The notes: generated by a model not told the origin, from the letters alone. DNA of 64,000 nt from Kitasatospora sp. NBC_01250 (GCF_036226465.1 NZ_CP108476.1:7192001-7256000); one strand, 5' to 3'; counted from the first letter of the stretch, positions 40,532-49,581 are shown. Numbers and translations: made by a program.

Positions 40532-42124
40532 TCAGAGGCGGAAGACCCCGTACGCGAACCCCTCGGCACGTACCCGATCGCCCTCGGCCGTCACCCCGTG
40601 GACCAGCAGCGGCTCGGCCGTACGCCCCGCGAGCTGCGGCAGGGCCAGTGCGGCCGGGGCGCGGCGCGGGTTGACCACCACCAGGTGGCGCTCGCCGCGC
40701 AGATAGGCGAACGGGTAGCCGTCGCTGAGCGCGGTCACCGTGCAGTCCGTGCCGAGCTCGGGCGTGTCGCGGCGCAACCGGATCAGCCGCCGGACGTGGC
40801 TCAGCGGCGAGTCGGGATCCGGCCGCTGGGCGGCGACGCTCGGGCGCTGCGGGTCCGGGTCCAGCGGCAGGTAGAAGTCGGCGGGCGGGGCGCCCGAGAA
40901 GCCGGCGCCCGGGCTGTCGTCCCACTGCATCGGGGTGCGCGAGCCCTGGCGCGCCTCGGTGCCGAACTGACTGCCCTCCTTGTCGGGCAGGCCGGGCACG
41001 TAGCGCATGCCGATCTCGTCGCCGTAGTAGATCACCGGCAGGCCGGGCCAGGTCAGCAGGAAGGCGAAGGCGCAGGCCAGCTGCTCACGGGTGCGCGGGC
41101 CGCAGGACAGCCGGGAGAAGTCGTGGTTGGCGGTGGGCAGGGCCACCAGTCCCCGGCCGTCGATCGCGGCCTCGGCGTCCCGCCAGGCGGTCAGGAACTC
41201 GGCCATCGAGCCGCCGCCCTCCGGGTCGAAGTAGCAGGGCTCCCCGTGCGCCCAGCTGCCCTGGCTGCCGGTGCCGTTGTCCCACAGCGAGCGCAGCCCG
41301 CGCCCGTTGAAGTGCAGGAAGAAGTCCGCGTGCAGCCCGGCGGGGACCGAGCGGGCCGGGTCGCCCCACTCGGCGATCAGCACCCGGTCGGGGTGCTCGC
41401 GGTCCAGCCAGCCGCGCATCTCGCCCCAGAGCTTGGCGGTCTCCAGGTGCCCGGGGTCGTCCTTGACCAGCGAGGCGGCCATGTCCACCCGGAAGCCGGC
41501 CACCCCGAGCGCGAACCAGTGCGCCATGATCTCGCGCAGCGCGGCCCGGTTGGCCCGCGGGCCCGGCGCGTCCACCGGGCTGCGCCAGGGCTCGGCCGGG
41601 TCGGGGCGGGCGTAGCCGAAGTTGAGGGCGGGCTGGATCGGATAGAAGTTGGCCCGGTAGAAGCCGCCGCGCCGGCCCTGGTTGGGGATCCACTCGTGCA
41701 CCGGGGCGGCGATCCGCTCGGACCAGATGTAGCGGTCGTCGGCGGGGTCGTGCGCGGCCTGCCGGAACCACGGGTGGCGGTGCGAGGTGTGGCCGGGCAC
41801 CAGGTCGAGCAGCACCCGGATGCCGCGCTCGCCGGCCGCCCGGACCAGCTCGGCGAGGTCCTGGTTGCTGCCGTAGCGCGGGGCGATGGTCAGGTAGTCG
41901 GCCACGTCGTAGCCCGCGTCGCCGAACTCGGAGCTGAAGCACGGGCTGAGCCACAGGGCCGTCACCCCGAGGGCGGCCAGGTGGTCCAGGCGGGCGGTGA
42001 CGCCCGGCAGGTCGCCGATGCCGTCACCGTTCGAGTCGGCGAAGGACTGCGGGTAGATCTGGTAGAGGACGGCGTCGGCGAGCCAGCTGGGGACGGCGGG
42101 CTGACGGGCGCTCAGGGGGTCCAT
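40532..42124 (-). CDS. GH13 alpha-glucosidase/trehalose-type glycosidase
   Basis: The 530-aa cytoplasmic enzyme (no signal peptide) starts WLADAVLYQIYPQSFADSNG, the usual GH13 opening. The catalytic triad is Asp214 (GFRVDMA), Glu252 (LIAEWGD) and Asp335 (TANHDF). Region I is DLVPGHTSHRHPWF, where His/Ser replace the common N-H pair. GDLPGVTARLDHLAALGVTALWLSP and the MQWDDSPGAGFS region fit the oligo-1,6-glucosidase / alpha-glucosidase subfamily. A C-terminal beta domain (about 445-530) is present. The exact bond specificity is uncertain. Confidence 0.9.
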   Translation of the reverse strand: MDPLSARQPAVPSWLADAVLYQIYPQSFADSNGDGIGDLPGVTARLDHLAALGVTALWLSPCFSSEFGDAGYDVADYLTIAPRYGSNQDLAELVRAAGERGIRVLLDLVPGHTSHRHPWFRQAAHDPADDRYIWSERIAAPVHEWIPNQGRRGGFYRANFYPIQPALNFGYARPDPAEPWRSPVDAPGPRANRAALREIMAHWFALGVAGFRVDMAASLVKDDPGHLETAKLWGEMRGWLDREHPDRVLIAEWGDPARSVPAGLHADFFLHFNGRGLRSLWDNGTGSQGSWAHGEPCYFDPEGGGSMAEFLTAWRDAEAAIDGRGLVALPTANHDFSRLSCGPRTREQLACAFAFLLTWPGLPVIYYGDEIGMRYVPGLPDKEGSQFGTEARQGSRTPMQWDDSPGAGFSGAPPADFYLPLDPDPQRPSVAAQRPDPDSPLSHVRRLIRLRRDTPELGTDCTVTALSDGYPFAYLRGERHLVVVNPRRAPAALALPQLAGRTAEPLLVHGVTAEGDRVRAEGFAYGVFRL

Positions 42125-42204
42125 GGGCCTGCTCCTCCTCGGTGGGGGGACCGCGAGAAGCCGCCAGACTATGGGGCGACGGTGGCGGCTGTCCGCCGAT
42201 CCGA

Positions 42205-42894
42205 TCAGGATTCCCGCAAGCCGGTGAGGTGGGCGAAGACCACCACGTTGGCGGTGTAGTCGGCGCGCTTGCGGTCGTAGACGCCGCCGCAGGTGATCAG
42301 GCGCAGCTGTGCGTTGGGGGACTTGCCGTAGACCCGGTCGTCCGGGAACTGGTCCTTGGGGAAGACCTCCACGCTGTCCACCGTGAAGGTTGCGGTCACC
42401 TTGTCGTCCCGGGCCACGTCGACGGTGGCGCCCTTGGTGAGCGCGCTCAGGCTCCAGAAGACGGCGGGCGCCGTCTTGGTGTCGACGTGGCCCAGCACGA
42501 TCGCCGTGCCCTTGTTGCCGGGCACCGTGCCGGCCTGGTACCAGCCGACCAGGTTGGTGTCGTTCGGCGGCGGCGGGTTGAGCACGCCGTTCGCGCCCAG
42601 GCCGAGGCCGGTGAAGGGCGCGTTGACGCCGATGGCCGGGATGGTCAGCCGGACGGGGTGCGCGTCGGGGACGACACGGACGGGGGCGCGCTGCACGGGG
42701 GTGGCGCTCGCGCTGGGCGAGGCGGCCACGACGGCCCTGGTCTGCGGCGGGAGCGGGGGCGGCGAGCCGGCGTGGCGGATCATCACCAGGCCGAGCACGC
42801 AGGCGCCCACGGCGGCGAACAGCACGCTGCGACGCTGGCGGCCGAGCGATTCGGTGGTGGGCGGGTCACCGTTCGGATCGGCGTGGTTGCCCAT
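42205..42894 (-). CDS. Class F sortase
   Basis: The 229-aa membrane-anchored transpeptidase has an N-terminal helix (SVLFAAVGACVLGLVMI, 23-39), a Pro/Ala/Ser spacer and a sortase barrel with His136 (VLGHVDT), Cys202 (LITCGG) and a downstream Arg. Domain order and spacing are those of class F, common in actinobacteria. Class F enzymes attach or cut proteins with LPxTG-like signals. The gene upstream encodes a secreted protein with a C-terminal helix and basic tail but no visible LPxTG. Confidence 0.92.
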   Translation of the reverse strand: MGNHADPNGDPPTTESLGRQRRSVLFAAVGACVLGLVMIRHAGSPPPLPPQTRAVVAASPSASATPVQRAPVRVVPDAHPVRLTIPAIGVNAPFTGLGLGANGVLNPPPPNDTNLVGWYQAGTVPGNKGTAIVLGHVDTKTAPAVFWSLSALTKGATVDVARDDKVTATFTVDSVEVFPKDQFPDDRVYGKSPNAQLRLITCGGVYDRKRADYTANVVVFAHLTGLRES

Positions 42895-42978
42895 GGCGGG
42901 GAGCCTTTCTGCGGGGCGGGGCGAGCGGGGTGAGGCGGTACCGGGCCGGACGGCGCTGCGCTGCGGCCGGTACGCCCT

Positions 42979-43022
42979 GCGCGCCGTGCCACCGCCGGGG
43001 ACAGGGCGGTGGCACGGCGCGC
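42979..43022 (-). terminator. 18-bp hairpin between the charged secreted protein and the sortase
   Basis: Bases 42979-42996 pair perfectly with 43005-43022 around an 8-nt loop. It lies 15 nt beyond the stop at 43038 and would separate or attenuate transcription into the sortase gene. Confidence 0.65.
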
Positions 43023-43037
43023 GCGGGAAGCGGTGGC

Positions 43038-43469
43038 TCAGTACTCGCTCGGACGGCGGCGGCGCAGCGCGAGCGCCCCCACGCCGAGGCCGCCGACCAG
43101 CAGCGCCGCGCCGGTGACCGCGCTGCCGCTGTTCAGCGCCGCGAAGCCGCCGCCGGTGTGCACACCACCGTGCGGGCGGCGGCCGTCCTCGTCGCGGCCC
43201 TTGTCCTGGTCCCTGTCCTTGTCCCTGCCGTCGTCCCAGCGCTTGTCGCGGTCCTTGTCGCGGTCGTCGCCGCGCTTGTCGTCGCCCTTCTTGTCATCGC
43301 CCTTCTGGTAGCCGTCCTGCGCCTTCTTCGCGTCATCGGTGGTGGAGGTCGACGAGGTCGCCGGCCGGCTGCCGTGGCCGGCGGGGTCGGCGAAGGCGAC
43401 GGCGGGGGCGGCCAGGCTCAGCGCGGCGGCGGAGAGGGTGGCAGCGGCCAGGTGACATACACGACGCAT
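43038..43469 (-). CDS. Secreted charged low-complexity protein with C-terminal anchor
   Basis: The 143-aa product from ATG 43469 (GAAGGGAAC upstream) has a signal peptide (MRRVCHLAAATLSAAALSLA, cleavage near AFADPA). An intensely charged Lys/Asp/Arg region (about 48-97, with KGDDKK and RDKDRD units) follows, then a hydrophobic segment (VTGAALLVGGLGVGALAL) and a basic RRRRPSEY end. This is the topology of a wall-sorting tail without a recognisable LPxTG box. Proximity to a class F sortase hints at a partnership, which is inference. No homolog recognised. Confidence 0.8.
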   Translation of the reverse strand: MRRVCHLAAATLSAAALSLAAPAVAFADPAGHGSRPATSSTSTTDDAKKAQDGYQKGDDKKGDDKRGDDRDKDRDKRWDDGRDKDRDQDKGRDEDGRRPHGGVHTGGGFAALNSGSAVTGAALLVGGLGVGALALRRRRPSEY

Positions 43470-43682
43470 GGTTGAGTTCCCTTCGCACACGACGGACGGG
43501 CCGACAGGCCGTCGACCAGGGGAACATCCGGGGGTGCATGCTCCACCGTCCGCTGCGCCCGGTGACCGTGCCACCACACAGCGTGCGAACGTGTGACGGT
43601 CGGTTCGCAGCGTCGGTTCGCCGCTCACTGTGGGTGAGGCCGGGCGGGTGCATCCTGGAGGTGAGTGCTGGAGGTGACGGTG

Positions 43683-43955
43683 ATGACACACACGCTGGTC
43701 GGTTGGCACATCGAGCTGGAGTTCACCGAGCAGGAGAGCCACACCAGGGCGGCCGCCCTGGTCAGACTGCCGGACGGACGGGAGCTGCGGGCGCACGGCG
43801 ACACCAGTCGCCACCCCGCCGACCCGGAGCAGTTGCGGGTGGGTGAGGAGGTGGCCGCCGCCCGGGCCTTGCAGGACCTGGCCCGGCAGCTGCTGGAGAA
43901 GGCGCACGGGGAGATCGACGAACTCGGGCCGGTGCCGAGCTATCCGCTGATGTGA
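43683..43955 (+). CDS. DUF1876 (Rv2632c-like, dsRBD-fold) protein
   Basis: A 90-aa protein from ATG 43683, which has GGAGGTGA 6 nt upstream. The DUF1876 pattern is VGWHIELEFTEQE, AAALVRLPDGRELRAHG and GEEVAAARALQDLARQLL. The family has a double-stranded-RNA-binding-like fold, but no RNA binding is proven. A second, more distant copy lies at 61975-62253. Confidence 0.8.
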   Translation: MTHTLVGWHIELEFTEQESHTRAAALVRLPDGRELRAHGDTSRHPADPEQLRVGEEVAAARALQDLARQLLEKAHGEIDELGPVPSYPLM

Positions 43956-44055
43956 GGCGGGGCGCGGCAGCCGGGGTGAGGGGCGGGCGCGGCGGCGCGG
44001 CTCTGTTCTGTACCTGACGAATCAACATGGACATGACGGGGTACGGTCTCCGCTT

Positions 44056-45981
44056 GTGAGATCTCACCGCATCCGTCCGGTGGCGGCCCTCGCCACCGTG
44101 TTGCTCGCATTCGCCGCCGCGCTGCTCGCCCCTGCCGGCGCGGCCTGGGCCGGCACCGTCCACAACGGTGCCAGCCAGCCCGTCTACTCCTACGCCAACG
44201 CCGTCCGGGAGACCGTCTGGGTCGACACCGGTCTGGACGGGGAGGGCGACGGCCACCGGGACCGGGTGGCCGCCGACATCATCCGCCCCAAGGAGCCGGC
44301 GGCGGCCGGCCAGAAGATACCCGTGATCATGGATGCCAGCCCGTACTACAAATGCTGCGGGCGCGGCAACGAGGACCAGGTCAAGACCTATGACGCGCAG
44401 GGCCGTCCGGTCCAGTTCCCGCTCTACTACGACAACTACTTCGTCCCGCGCGGCTACGCGGTGGTGCTGGTCGACCTGGCGGGCACCAACCGCTCGGACG
44501 GCTGCGTGGACGTCGGCGGCACCTCGGACGTGACCAGCGCGAAGGCCGTGATCGACTGGCTGAACGGGCGGGCCACCGGCTACAGCGCCCGCACCGGCGG
44601 CAGCGCGGTCAAGGCCGGCTGGGCCAACGGCTCGGTCGGCATGATCGGCAAGTCCTGGGACGGCACCATCGCCAACGGCGTGGCGGCCACCGGGGTCGCC
44701 GGCCTCAAGACGATCGTGCCGATCTCCGCGATCAGCTCGTGGTACGACTACTACCGCTCCCAGGGCGCCCCGCTCTACGGCGGCACCCCCGCGGACCTGT
44801 CCAGCCTGGTCGAGGATCCGGGGACCACCAGCACCTGTGCCGCCGAGCAGTCCACGCTCGCCGACGGCGCCCCCTACGACGGCGACTGGACGCCGCTGTG
44901 GCAGCAGCGCGACTACGTGGCCGACGCGGCCAAGGTGAAGGCCAGCGTCTTCGTGGTGCACGGGATGCAGGACCTCAACGTACGGACCGTCAACTTCGGG
45001 CAGTGGTGGGACGCGCTGGCCGCGAACGGGGTGCAGCGCAAGATCTGGCTCTCCCAGACCGGGCACGTCGACCCGTTCGACTACCGGCGCAGCGCCTGGG
45101 TGGACACCCTGCACAGCTGGTTCGACCACTACCTGATGGGCGTGGACAACGGGATCCAGAACGCGCCGATGGCCGACGTCGAGCGGGCCCCCGACCAGTG
45201 GTCCACCGATGCGACCTGGCCCGCGCCCGGCACCGTGCAGAGCACCGTGCACCTCAACCCCGGCACGCTGGGCGGCTCCTCGAACAGCGGGACGGTCTCC
45301 TTCACCGACGACCCGAGTCAGGACGAGAACGCCTGGGCGGCCCAGGTCGACCAGGTCACCCCGGACAAGACGGCCTTCACCACCGGGGCGCTCACCAAGG
45401 ACCTGCGGCTTTCGGGCAGCGGCTCGGTGAGCCTGACGGTGACGTCGAGCACCAGCAGCGCCCATCTCAGTGCGGTGCTGGTGGACCTCGGTCCGGCCAC
45501 CATCCGCAACTACCAGGCCGACGGGGCGGGCATCAAGACGCTGACCACCCGCTCCTGCTGGGGCCAGAGCACGGCCGGTGACAGCGCCTGCTTCCTGGAC
45601 ACGGCCGCGGACACCAGCCAGGTCGACGCGACCGTCTTCAGCCGGGGTTGGGCGGACCTGGGGCACTACGCGGGGCTGGACCACACGGTCGCGCTCACGC
45701 CCGGCACGCCGTACCGGATGACCGTGCAACTGGCGGCCACCGACCACGTGGTGCCGGCCGGGCACCGGCTGGCGCTGATCGTGGCGGGCACCGACAACGG
45801 GCTGATCGACCCGCCGGACACCCAGCCGACCCTGAGCGTCGACCTGGCCGACTCCTCGCTGCAGCTGCCGCTGGTCGGCGGCGCCGCGCACCTGCCGGTC
45901 GGCAAGGCGCCGACGGTCCGTGCCGCGGTCGTGCCGCCGGCGCAGCGTCAGGCGCCGCACGCAAGGGCGGACTTCCGCTAG
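44056..45981 (+). CDS. Secreted S15-type Xaa-Pro dipeptidyl-peptidase / CocE-family hydrolase
   Basis: The 641-aa protein from GTG 44056 has a signal peptide (ALATVLLAFAAALLAPAGAA, cleavage near AWAG). The catalytic domain shows VDGxGDGHRDRV-type entry, the SPYYK region, nucleophile Ser200 in GMIGKSWDG, probable Asp in VHGMQDLNV and His in SQTGHVDPF. The C-terminal jelly-roll domain of the X-Pro family spans about 390-620. Paired cysteines (KCCGRG, SDGCVD) fit extracellular folding. It cleaves Xaa-Pro dipeptides or acyl esters; the exact substrate cannot be told. Confidence 0.9.
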   Translation: MRSHRIRPVAALATVLLAFAAALLAPAGAAWAGTVHNGASQPVYSYANAVRETVWVDTGLDGEGDGHRDRVAADIIRPKEPAAAGQKIPVIMDASPYYKCCGRGNEDQVKTYDAQGRPVQFPLYYDNYFVPRGYAVVLVDLAGTNRSDGCVDVGGTSDVTSAKAVIDWLNGRATGYSARTGGSAVKAGWANGSVGMIGKSWDGTIANGVAATGVAGLKTIVPISAISSWYDYYRSQGAPLYGGTPADLSSLVEDPGTTSTCAAEQSTLADGAPYDGDWTPLWQQRDYVADAAKVKASVFVVHGMQDLNVRTVNFGQWWDALAANGVQRKIWLSQTGHVDPFDYRRSAWVDTLHSWFDHYLMGVDNGIQNAPMADVERAPDQWSTDATWPAPGTVQSTVHLNPGTLGGSSNSGTVSFTDDPSQDENAWAAQVDQVTPDKTAFTTGALTKDLRLSGSGSVSLTVTSSTSSAHLSAVLVDLGPATIRNYQADGAGIKTLTTRSCWGQSTAGDSACFLDTAADTSQVDATVFSRGWADLGHYAGLDHTVALTPGTPYRMTVQLAATDHVVPAGHRLALIVAGTDNGLIDPPDTQPTLSVDLADSSLQLPLVGGAAHLPVGKAPTVRAAVVPPAQRQAPHARADFR

Positions 45982-45985
45982 CTGC

Positions 45986-46026
45986 CCGGTGGGCGGCGCC
46001 CTGAACCACAGGGCGCCGCCCACCGG
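45986..46026. terminator. Bidirectional 18-bp hairpin
   Basis: Bases 45986-46003 pair perfectly with 46009-46026 around a 5-nt loop, between the convergent S15 peptidase and ferredoxin genes. Confidence 0.82.
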
Positions 46027-46027
46027 T

Positions 46028-46264
46028 TCACCAGAGCGGGGCGACCCGTTCGCCGGTGCCGGCCCGATGGACGGCGATCGCCTCCATCGGGCACAGCTCG
46101 GCGGCGTCGGTGACCTCCGCCAGCGCGTCGGAGCGCGGCCGGCGCGGGCGGGCCCGGCCGTCCGGGCCGAGTTCGAGGTCGGCGGGGGCGGTGGCGGCGC
46201 ACAGTCCGGTGCCCACGCAGCGGGCCCGGTCCACCGAGACCACCACCTCCTGCCCGGCGCTCAC
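46028..46264 (-). CDS. [3Fe-4S] ferredoxin of a P450 system
   Basis: The 78-aa protein starts at a GTG overlapping the P450 stop (GTGA). The cluster cysteines are in CVGTGLC (Cys-x5-Cys, where 4Fe proteins have an extra Cys) and AELCPMEAI, the pattern of actinobacterial 3Fe-4S ferredoxins. It should pass electrons from a ferredoxin reductase, not encoded here, to the adjoining P450. Confidence 0.93.
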   Translation of the reverse strand: MSAGQEVVVSVDRARCVGTGLCAATAPADLELGPDGRARPRRPRSDALAEVTDAAELCPMEAIAVHRAGTGERVAPLW

Positions 46265-47469
46265 CAGGTCACCGGCAGGGACTGCGGGCTGCGGGTGAGC
46301 AGGCCGGTGCGCCAGGCGAGCTGCTCGACCGGCACCGCCAGCCGCAGTCCGGGCAGCCGCCGGGCCAGGCGGTGCAGGGCCAGCTCCAGCTCCATCCGGG
46401 CCAGCCAGGCGCCCAGGCAGTGGTGCGGCCCGGCGCCGAAGGTCAGGTGCGGCGTGGCCGGCGGCTCGAACAGGCTCGTGCGCCAGTCGCCGGGATAGGT
46501 CTCGGGGTCGTGATTGGCGGCGAAGGTGTCGGCGGCCACCACGTCGCCGGCCGAGATCAGCACCCCGCCGATCTCGACGTCCGCGACCGCCCGGCGCAGC
46601 AGGCCCGGCGTGACGTTGCGGTCGCCGAGCGGCACTGCGCGCAGCAGTTGTTCGGCCACCGCGCCCGCCCGCTCCTCGCTGTCCGCCAGTGCGTGCCAGG
46701 CCGTGCGGTTCTCGTCGAGCAGGTACACCAGCGCGTTGCCGAGCGAGGTGATGGTGGTCTCGTGACCGGCCACCACCAGTCCGACGACCAGGGTGACGAT
46801 CTGCGGCTCCGTCACCTCGCCGTCCTGGTCGGCCGCCTGGACCAGCGAACTCACCAGGTCGTCGGTCGGCTTGCCGCGGCGCTCGGCCACCAGCTGCCCG
46901 GCGAACTCGCCGAACTCCCGCATCGCCGTCATGACCTCCTGCGGGGTGTAGGCGCTGGTCGACAGCGCCTGGTCGCTCCAGCGGGAGAGCCGCTCGAAGT
47001 CGACCCCGTCCAGGCCCATCAGGCGGCTGATCACCGCGACCGGCAGCGGCCTGCCGACGGCGGCGACCAGGTCCACCGGGCGCTCGGCGGTGCTCAGTGC
47101 GTCGAGCAGTTCCTCCACCACCAAGGCCACCCAGGGCCGCCACCGGGCGATCGCCCGGGGCGTGAAGGCCCGCTGCACGGTGCGGCGCAGGCGCTGGTGC
47201 TCGGGGCCGTCCAGGTTGAGCAGGCCGTCCGGGGCGTCCGTCAGGTTCGGGTACGGGGTCAGCAGGGGTGCGTTCGGGGCGTAGAGCTCGGCACGGCCCA
47301 GCCGCGGATCGGTGAGCACCTGGCGGACGTCGGCGTGCCGGCGCACCATCCAGACCGGGGTGCCGGTGAGCAGTTCGGTGCGGGTGGGCGGTCCGGGTTC
47401 CATGGCGCGCAGGCAGTGCAGGGGGACCAGCGGGAGGGCGGCGGGCGTGTCACGGTGGTCGGGAGTCAC
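46261..47469 (-). CDS. Cytochrome P450
   Basis: The 402-aa monooxygenase has the heme ligand Cys351 in FGAGPHHCLGAWLAR and the I-helix AGHETT (234-239). The K-helix ExxR motif reads E-QLLR (273-277): the residue three before Arg277 is Gln274, with Glu273 shifted by one. DPETYPGDWRTSLFEPP fits the meander. It resembles CYP105/107-type streptomycete enzymes of secondary metabolism or xenobiotic oxidation. A perfect TACCGACGGTA palindrome lies 28 bp upstream of the start. Its substrate is unknown. Confidence 0.92.
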   Translation of the reverse strand: MTPDHRDTPAALPLVPLHCLRAMEPGPPTRTELLTGTPVWMVRRHADVRQVLTDPRLGRAELYAPNAPLLTPYPNLTDAPDGLLNLDGPEHQRLRRTVQRAFTPRAIARWRPWVALVVEELLDALSTAERPVDLVAAVGRPLPVAVISRLMGLDGVDFERLSRWSDQALSTSAYTPQEVMTAMREFGEFAGQLVAERRGKPTDDLVSSLVQAADQDGEVTEPQIVTLVVGLVVAGHETTITSLGNALVYLLDENRTAWHALADSEERAGAVAEQLLRAVPLGDRNVTPGLLRRAVADVEIGGVLISAGDVVAADTFAANHDPETYPGDWRTSLFEPPATPHLTFGAGPHHCLGAWLARMELELALHRLARRLPGLRLAVPVEQLAWRTGLLTRSPQSLPVTW

Positions 47470-47667
47470 GGCAACCTCCAGGCGTCAGCGGCTCGCTACC
47501 GACGGTAAGGGGTCGTGCTCGGGTCAACCAGGGGGCGTGCAAGCCCACTTAGGGCGCACTGCGGTGTGTGCAGGGGCGCGGACCGGGCGCGCGCCCGCGC
47601 GCCTCCTGCTTGCCGGGTCCCCCGGCCGGGCGCATCGTGGAGGAAGGGCTCAGGAACGAGGTGTCCA

Positions 47668-48672
47668 GTGGCCTGGAAGCAGGCTGGCGCGCCGGACGGG
47701 CGTCCCGGGCCGGACGAGGCGGCGGGCGCGGTGATCCGGACGGCGGCGCTGACCAAGGTCTACCCCAAGAGCGAGGTCGCCGCCGTGGACCGGCTCGACC
47801 TCGTGGTGAACCGGGGTGAGCTGTTCGGCCTGCTCGGCCCCAACGGCGCGGGCAAGACCACCACCGTCGGCATGCTCACCACCCGGGTGGTCCCGACCTC
47901 GGGCGGGGCCTGGATCGGCGGGATCGACGTGATCGGCCGCTCGACGCTGGTCAAGCAGGTCATCGCGGTCGTCTCGCAGCAGAACACGCTGGACCGCTCG
48001 CTGACCGTGCGGGAGAACCTCGTCTTCCACGGGCTGCTCTTCGGCCTGGCGGGCCGCGCTGCCCGGCGCACCGCGGACGAGCTGCTGGAGCGCTTCCACC
48101 TCGGCCGCTGGGCCGACGCCTCGGTCTTCGCGCTCTCCGGCGGCATGGCCCAGCGGTTGATGGTGGCCCGGGCGATCTACCACCGCCCCGCCGTGCTCTT
48201 CCTGGACGAGCCGACCGCCGGGCTGGACCCGCAGAGCCGGCTCGCGCTCTGGGAGATCCTGGCCGAGCTGATCGCCGAGGGCCAGACCATCCTGCTCACC
48301 ACCCACAACATGGACGAGGCCGACCAGCTCTGCGACCGGGTGGCGATCATCGACCACGGCCGGGTGCTGGCCCTGGACACCCCGGCCGCGCTCAAGCAGG
48401 CGGTGGACGCCGACACCGTGGTCACCGTGTCGGCCGCGGGGGAGCCGGCCGCGCTGGCCGAGCTGCTCAGCCGCGAGGTGGGCGGGGTCAACCGGGCCCG
48501 GCTGCTGCCCGGCGGGGTGGAGCTCCAGGTCAAGGGCGGCGCCAACCGGCTGCTGCCCCGGGTGCTGGGCGCGGCCGAGGCCGGCGGCTTCGAGGTGGCC
48601 GACCTGTCGGTGGCCGAGCCCACGCTGGAGACCGTCTTCATCAGCCTGACCGGGAAGGAGCTGCGGGACTGA
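47668..48672 (+). CDS. ABC exporter ATP-binding protein (DrrA-like)
   Basis: The 334-aa ATPase carries Walker A (GPNGAGKTT), Q-loop (VVSQQNTLDRSLT), signature (LSGGMAQRLMVA), Walker B (VLFLDEPTAGLD) and H-loop (LTTHNMDEADQL). A C-terminal regulatory domain ends LETVFISLTGKELRD, typical of the DrrA drug-efflux group. I choose the GTG at 47668 behind AACGAGG; a GTG at 47731, closer to the conserved domain, is possible. It overlaps the permease gene by one base. Confidence 0.93.
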   Translation: MAWKQAGAPDGRPGPDEAAGAVIRTAALTKVYPKSEVAAVDRLDLVVNRGELFGLLGPNGAGKTTTVGMLTTRVVPTSGGAWIGGIDVIGRSTLVKQVIAVVSQQNTLDRSLTVRENLVFHGLLFGLAGRAARRTADELLERFHLGRWADASVFALSGGMAQRLMVARAIYHRPAVLFLDEPTAGLDPQSRLALWEILAELIAEGQTILLTTHNMDEADQLCDRVAIIDHGRVLALDTPAALKQAVDADTVVTVSAAGEPAALAELLSREVGGVNRARLLPGGVELQVKGGANRLLPRVLGAAEAGGFEVADLSVAEPTLETVFISLTGKELRD

Positions 48673-49541
48673 TGACCACCACGACCCTGCCCATGATCAG
48701 CGTCCGCCCGCCGCGCTCGGCCTTCGCCGCCTCCCGGGCGGCGCTCGGTGCCCTGATCAAACGCGACCTGCTGGTGCTGCGCAAGAACTTCGGCGAGTTC
48801 GCCGGCCGGACCGTCATGCAGCCGCTGCTGCTGGTCTTCGTCTTCCTGTACGTCTTCCCGACCATCGGACAGGGAGTGGGCTCGGGTGGTGGCCGCAGCG
48901 GGGAGTCCGACTTCGCCACCGTGCTGGTGCCCGGGGTGGTCGCGGTGACCATCATGTTCCAGGGCATCCAGTCGGTGGCGATCCAGCTCTCCCAGGAGTT
49001 CGGCTACACCCGGGAGATCGAGGACCGGGTGCAGGCACCCTGCCCGCTCTGGCTGGTCGCGGTGGCCCGGGTGCTCTCCGGCTCGGCCCAGGGGCTGATC
49101 TCGGCGGTGCTGGTCTTCCCGATCGCGGCCGTGGTGCACGCGCCGGGGGTGCACGCGCACCTGTCGGTGCACTGGTGGGTGGTGATCACCCTGATCCCGC
49201 TGGCCTGCCTGGCGATGACCTCGCTCGGGCTGGTGCTCGGCACCACCTTCGAACCGCGCAACATCGGGCTGATGTTCGGCTTCATCGTGCTGCCGCTGGT
49301 CTTCCTCGGCGGCACCTACTACCAGTGGACCAAGCTGGGGGCCGTGCAGGTCGGCGGGTTCCCCTGGCTGCAGACCCTGGTGCTGGTCAACCCGCTGATC
49401 TACATCGCCGAGGGCATGCGGGCGGGGCTGACCGACGCCTCGCACCTGCAGCTGTACGTGGTCTACCCGGTGCTGATCGCGTTCTGCGTGATCTTCCTGA
49501 GCCTGGGGCTGCGCAACTTCCGGCGCCGGGTGCTCTCCTGA
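48672..49541 (+). CDS. ABC-2 type exporter permease (DrrB-like)
   Basis: The 289-aa protein starts MTTTTLPMISVRPP, has about six membrane segments and contains the ABC-2 features FATVLVPGVVAVTIMFQGIQSV, YTREIEDRVQAPCPLWLVA and GGTYYQWTKL. The sequence REIEDRVQ is the coupling helix seen in drug-efflux permeases. With the ATPase it should form an exporter for a drug, lipid or polymer. No biosynthetic cluster is adjacent other than the divergent P450 pair. Confidence 0.92.
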   Translation: MTTTTLPMISVRPPRSAFAASRAALGALIKRDLLVLRKNFGEFAGRTVMQPLLLVFVFLYVFPTIGQGVGSGGGRSGESDFATVLVPGVVAVTIMFQGIQSVAIQLSQEFGYTREIEDRVQAPCPLWLVAVARVLSGSAQGLISAVLVFPIAAVVHAPGVHAHLSVHWWVVITLIPLACLAMTSLGLVLGTTFEPRNIGLMFGFIVLPLVFLGGTYYQWTKLGAVQVGGFPWLQTLVLVNPLIYIAEGMRAGLTDASHLQLYVVYPVLIAFCVIFLSLGLRNFRRRVLS

Positions 49542-49545
49542 AGCG

Positions 49546-49581
49546 CCGGGGCCCGGCCACCGTGCGGTGACCGGGCCCCGG
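49546..49581. terminator. Bidirectional hairpin
   Basis: Bases 49546-49560 pair with 49567-49581 with one mismatch around a 6-nt loop, between the exporter permease stop and the metG stop. Confidence 0.7.

Noticed and set aside
43590..43625. Direct repeat gtcggttcgc occurring twice, as an operator upstream of the DUF1876 gene
   Set aside because: Only two short GC-rich copies and no promoter nearby. Chance occurrence is likely at this base composition.
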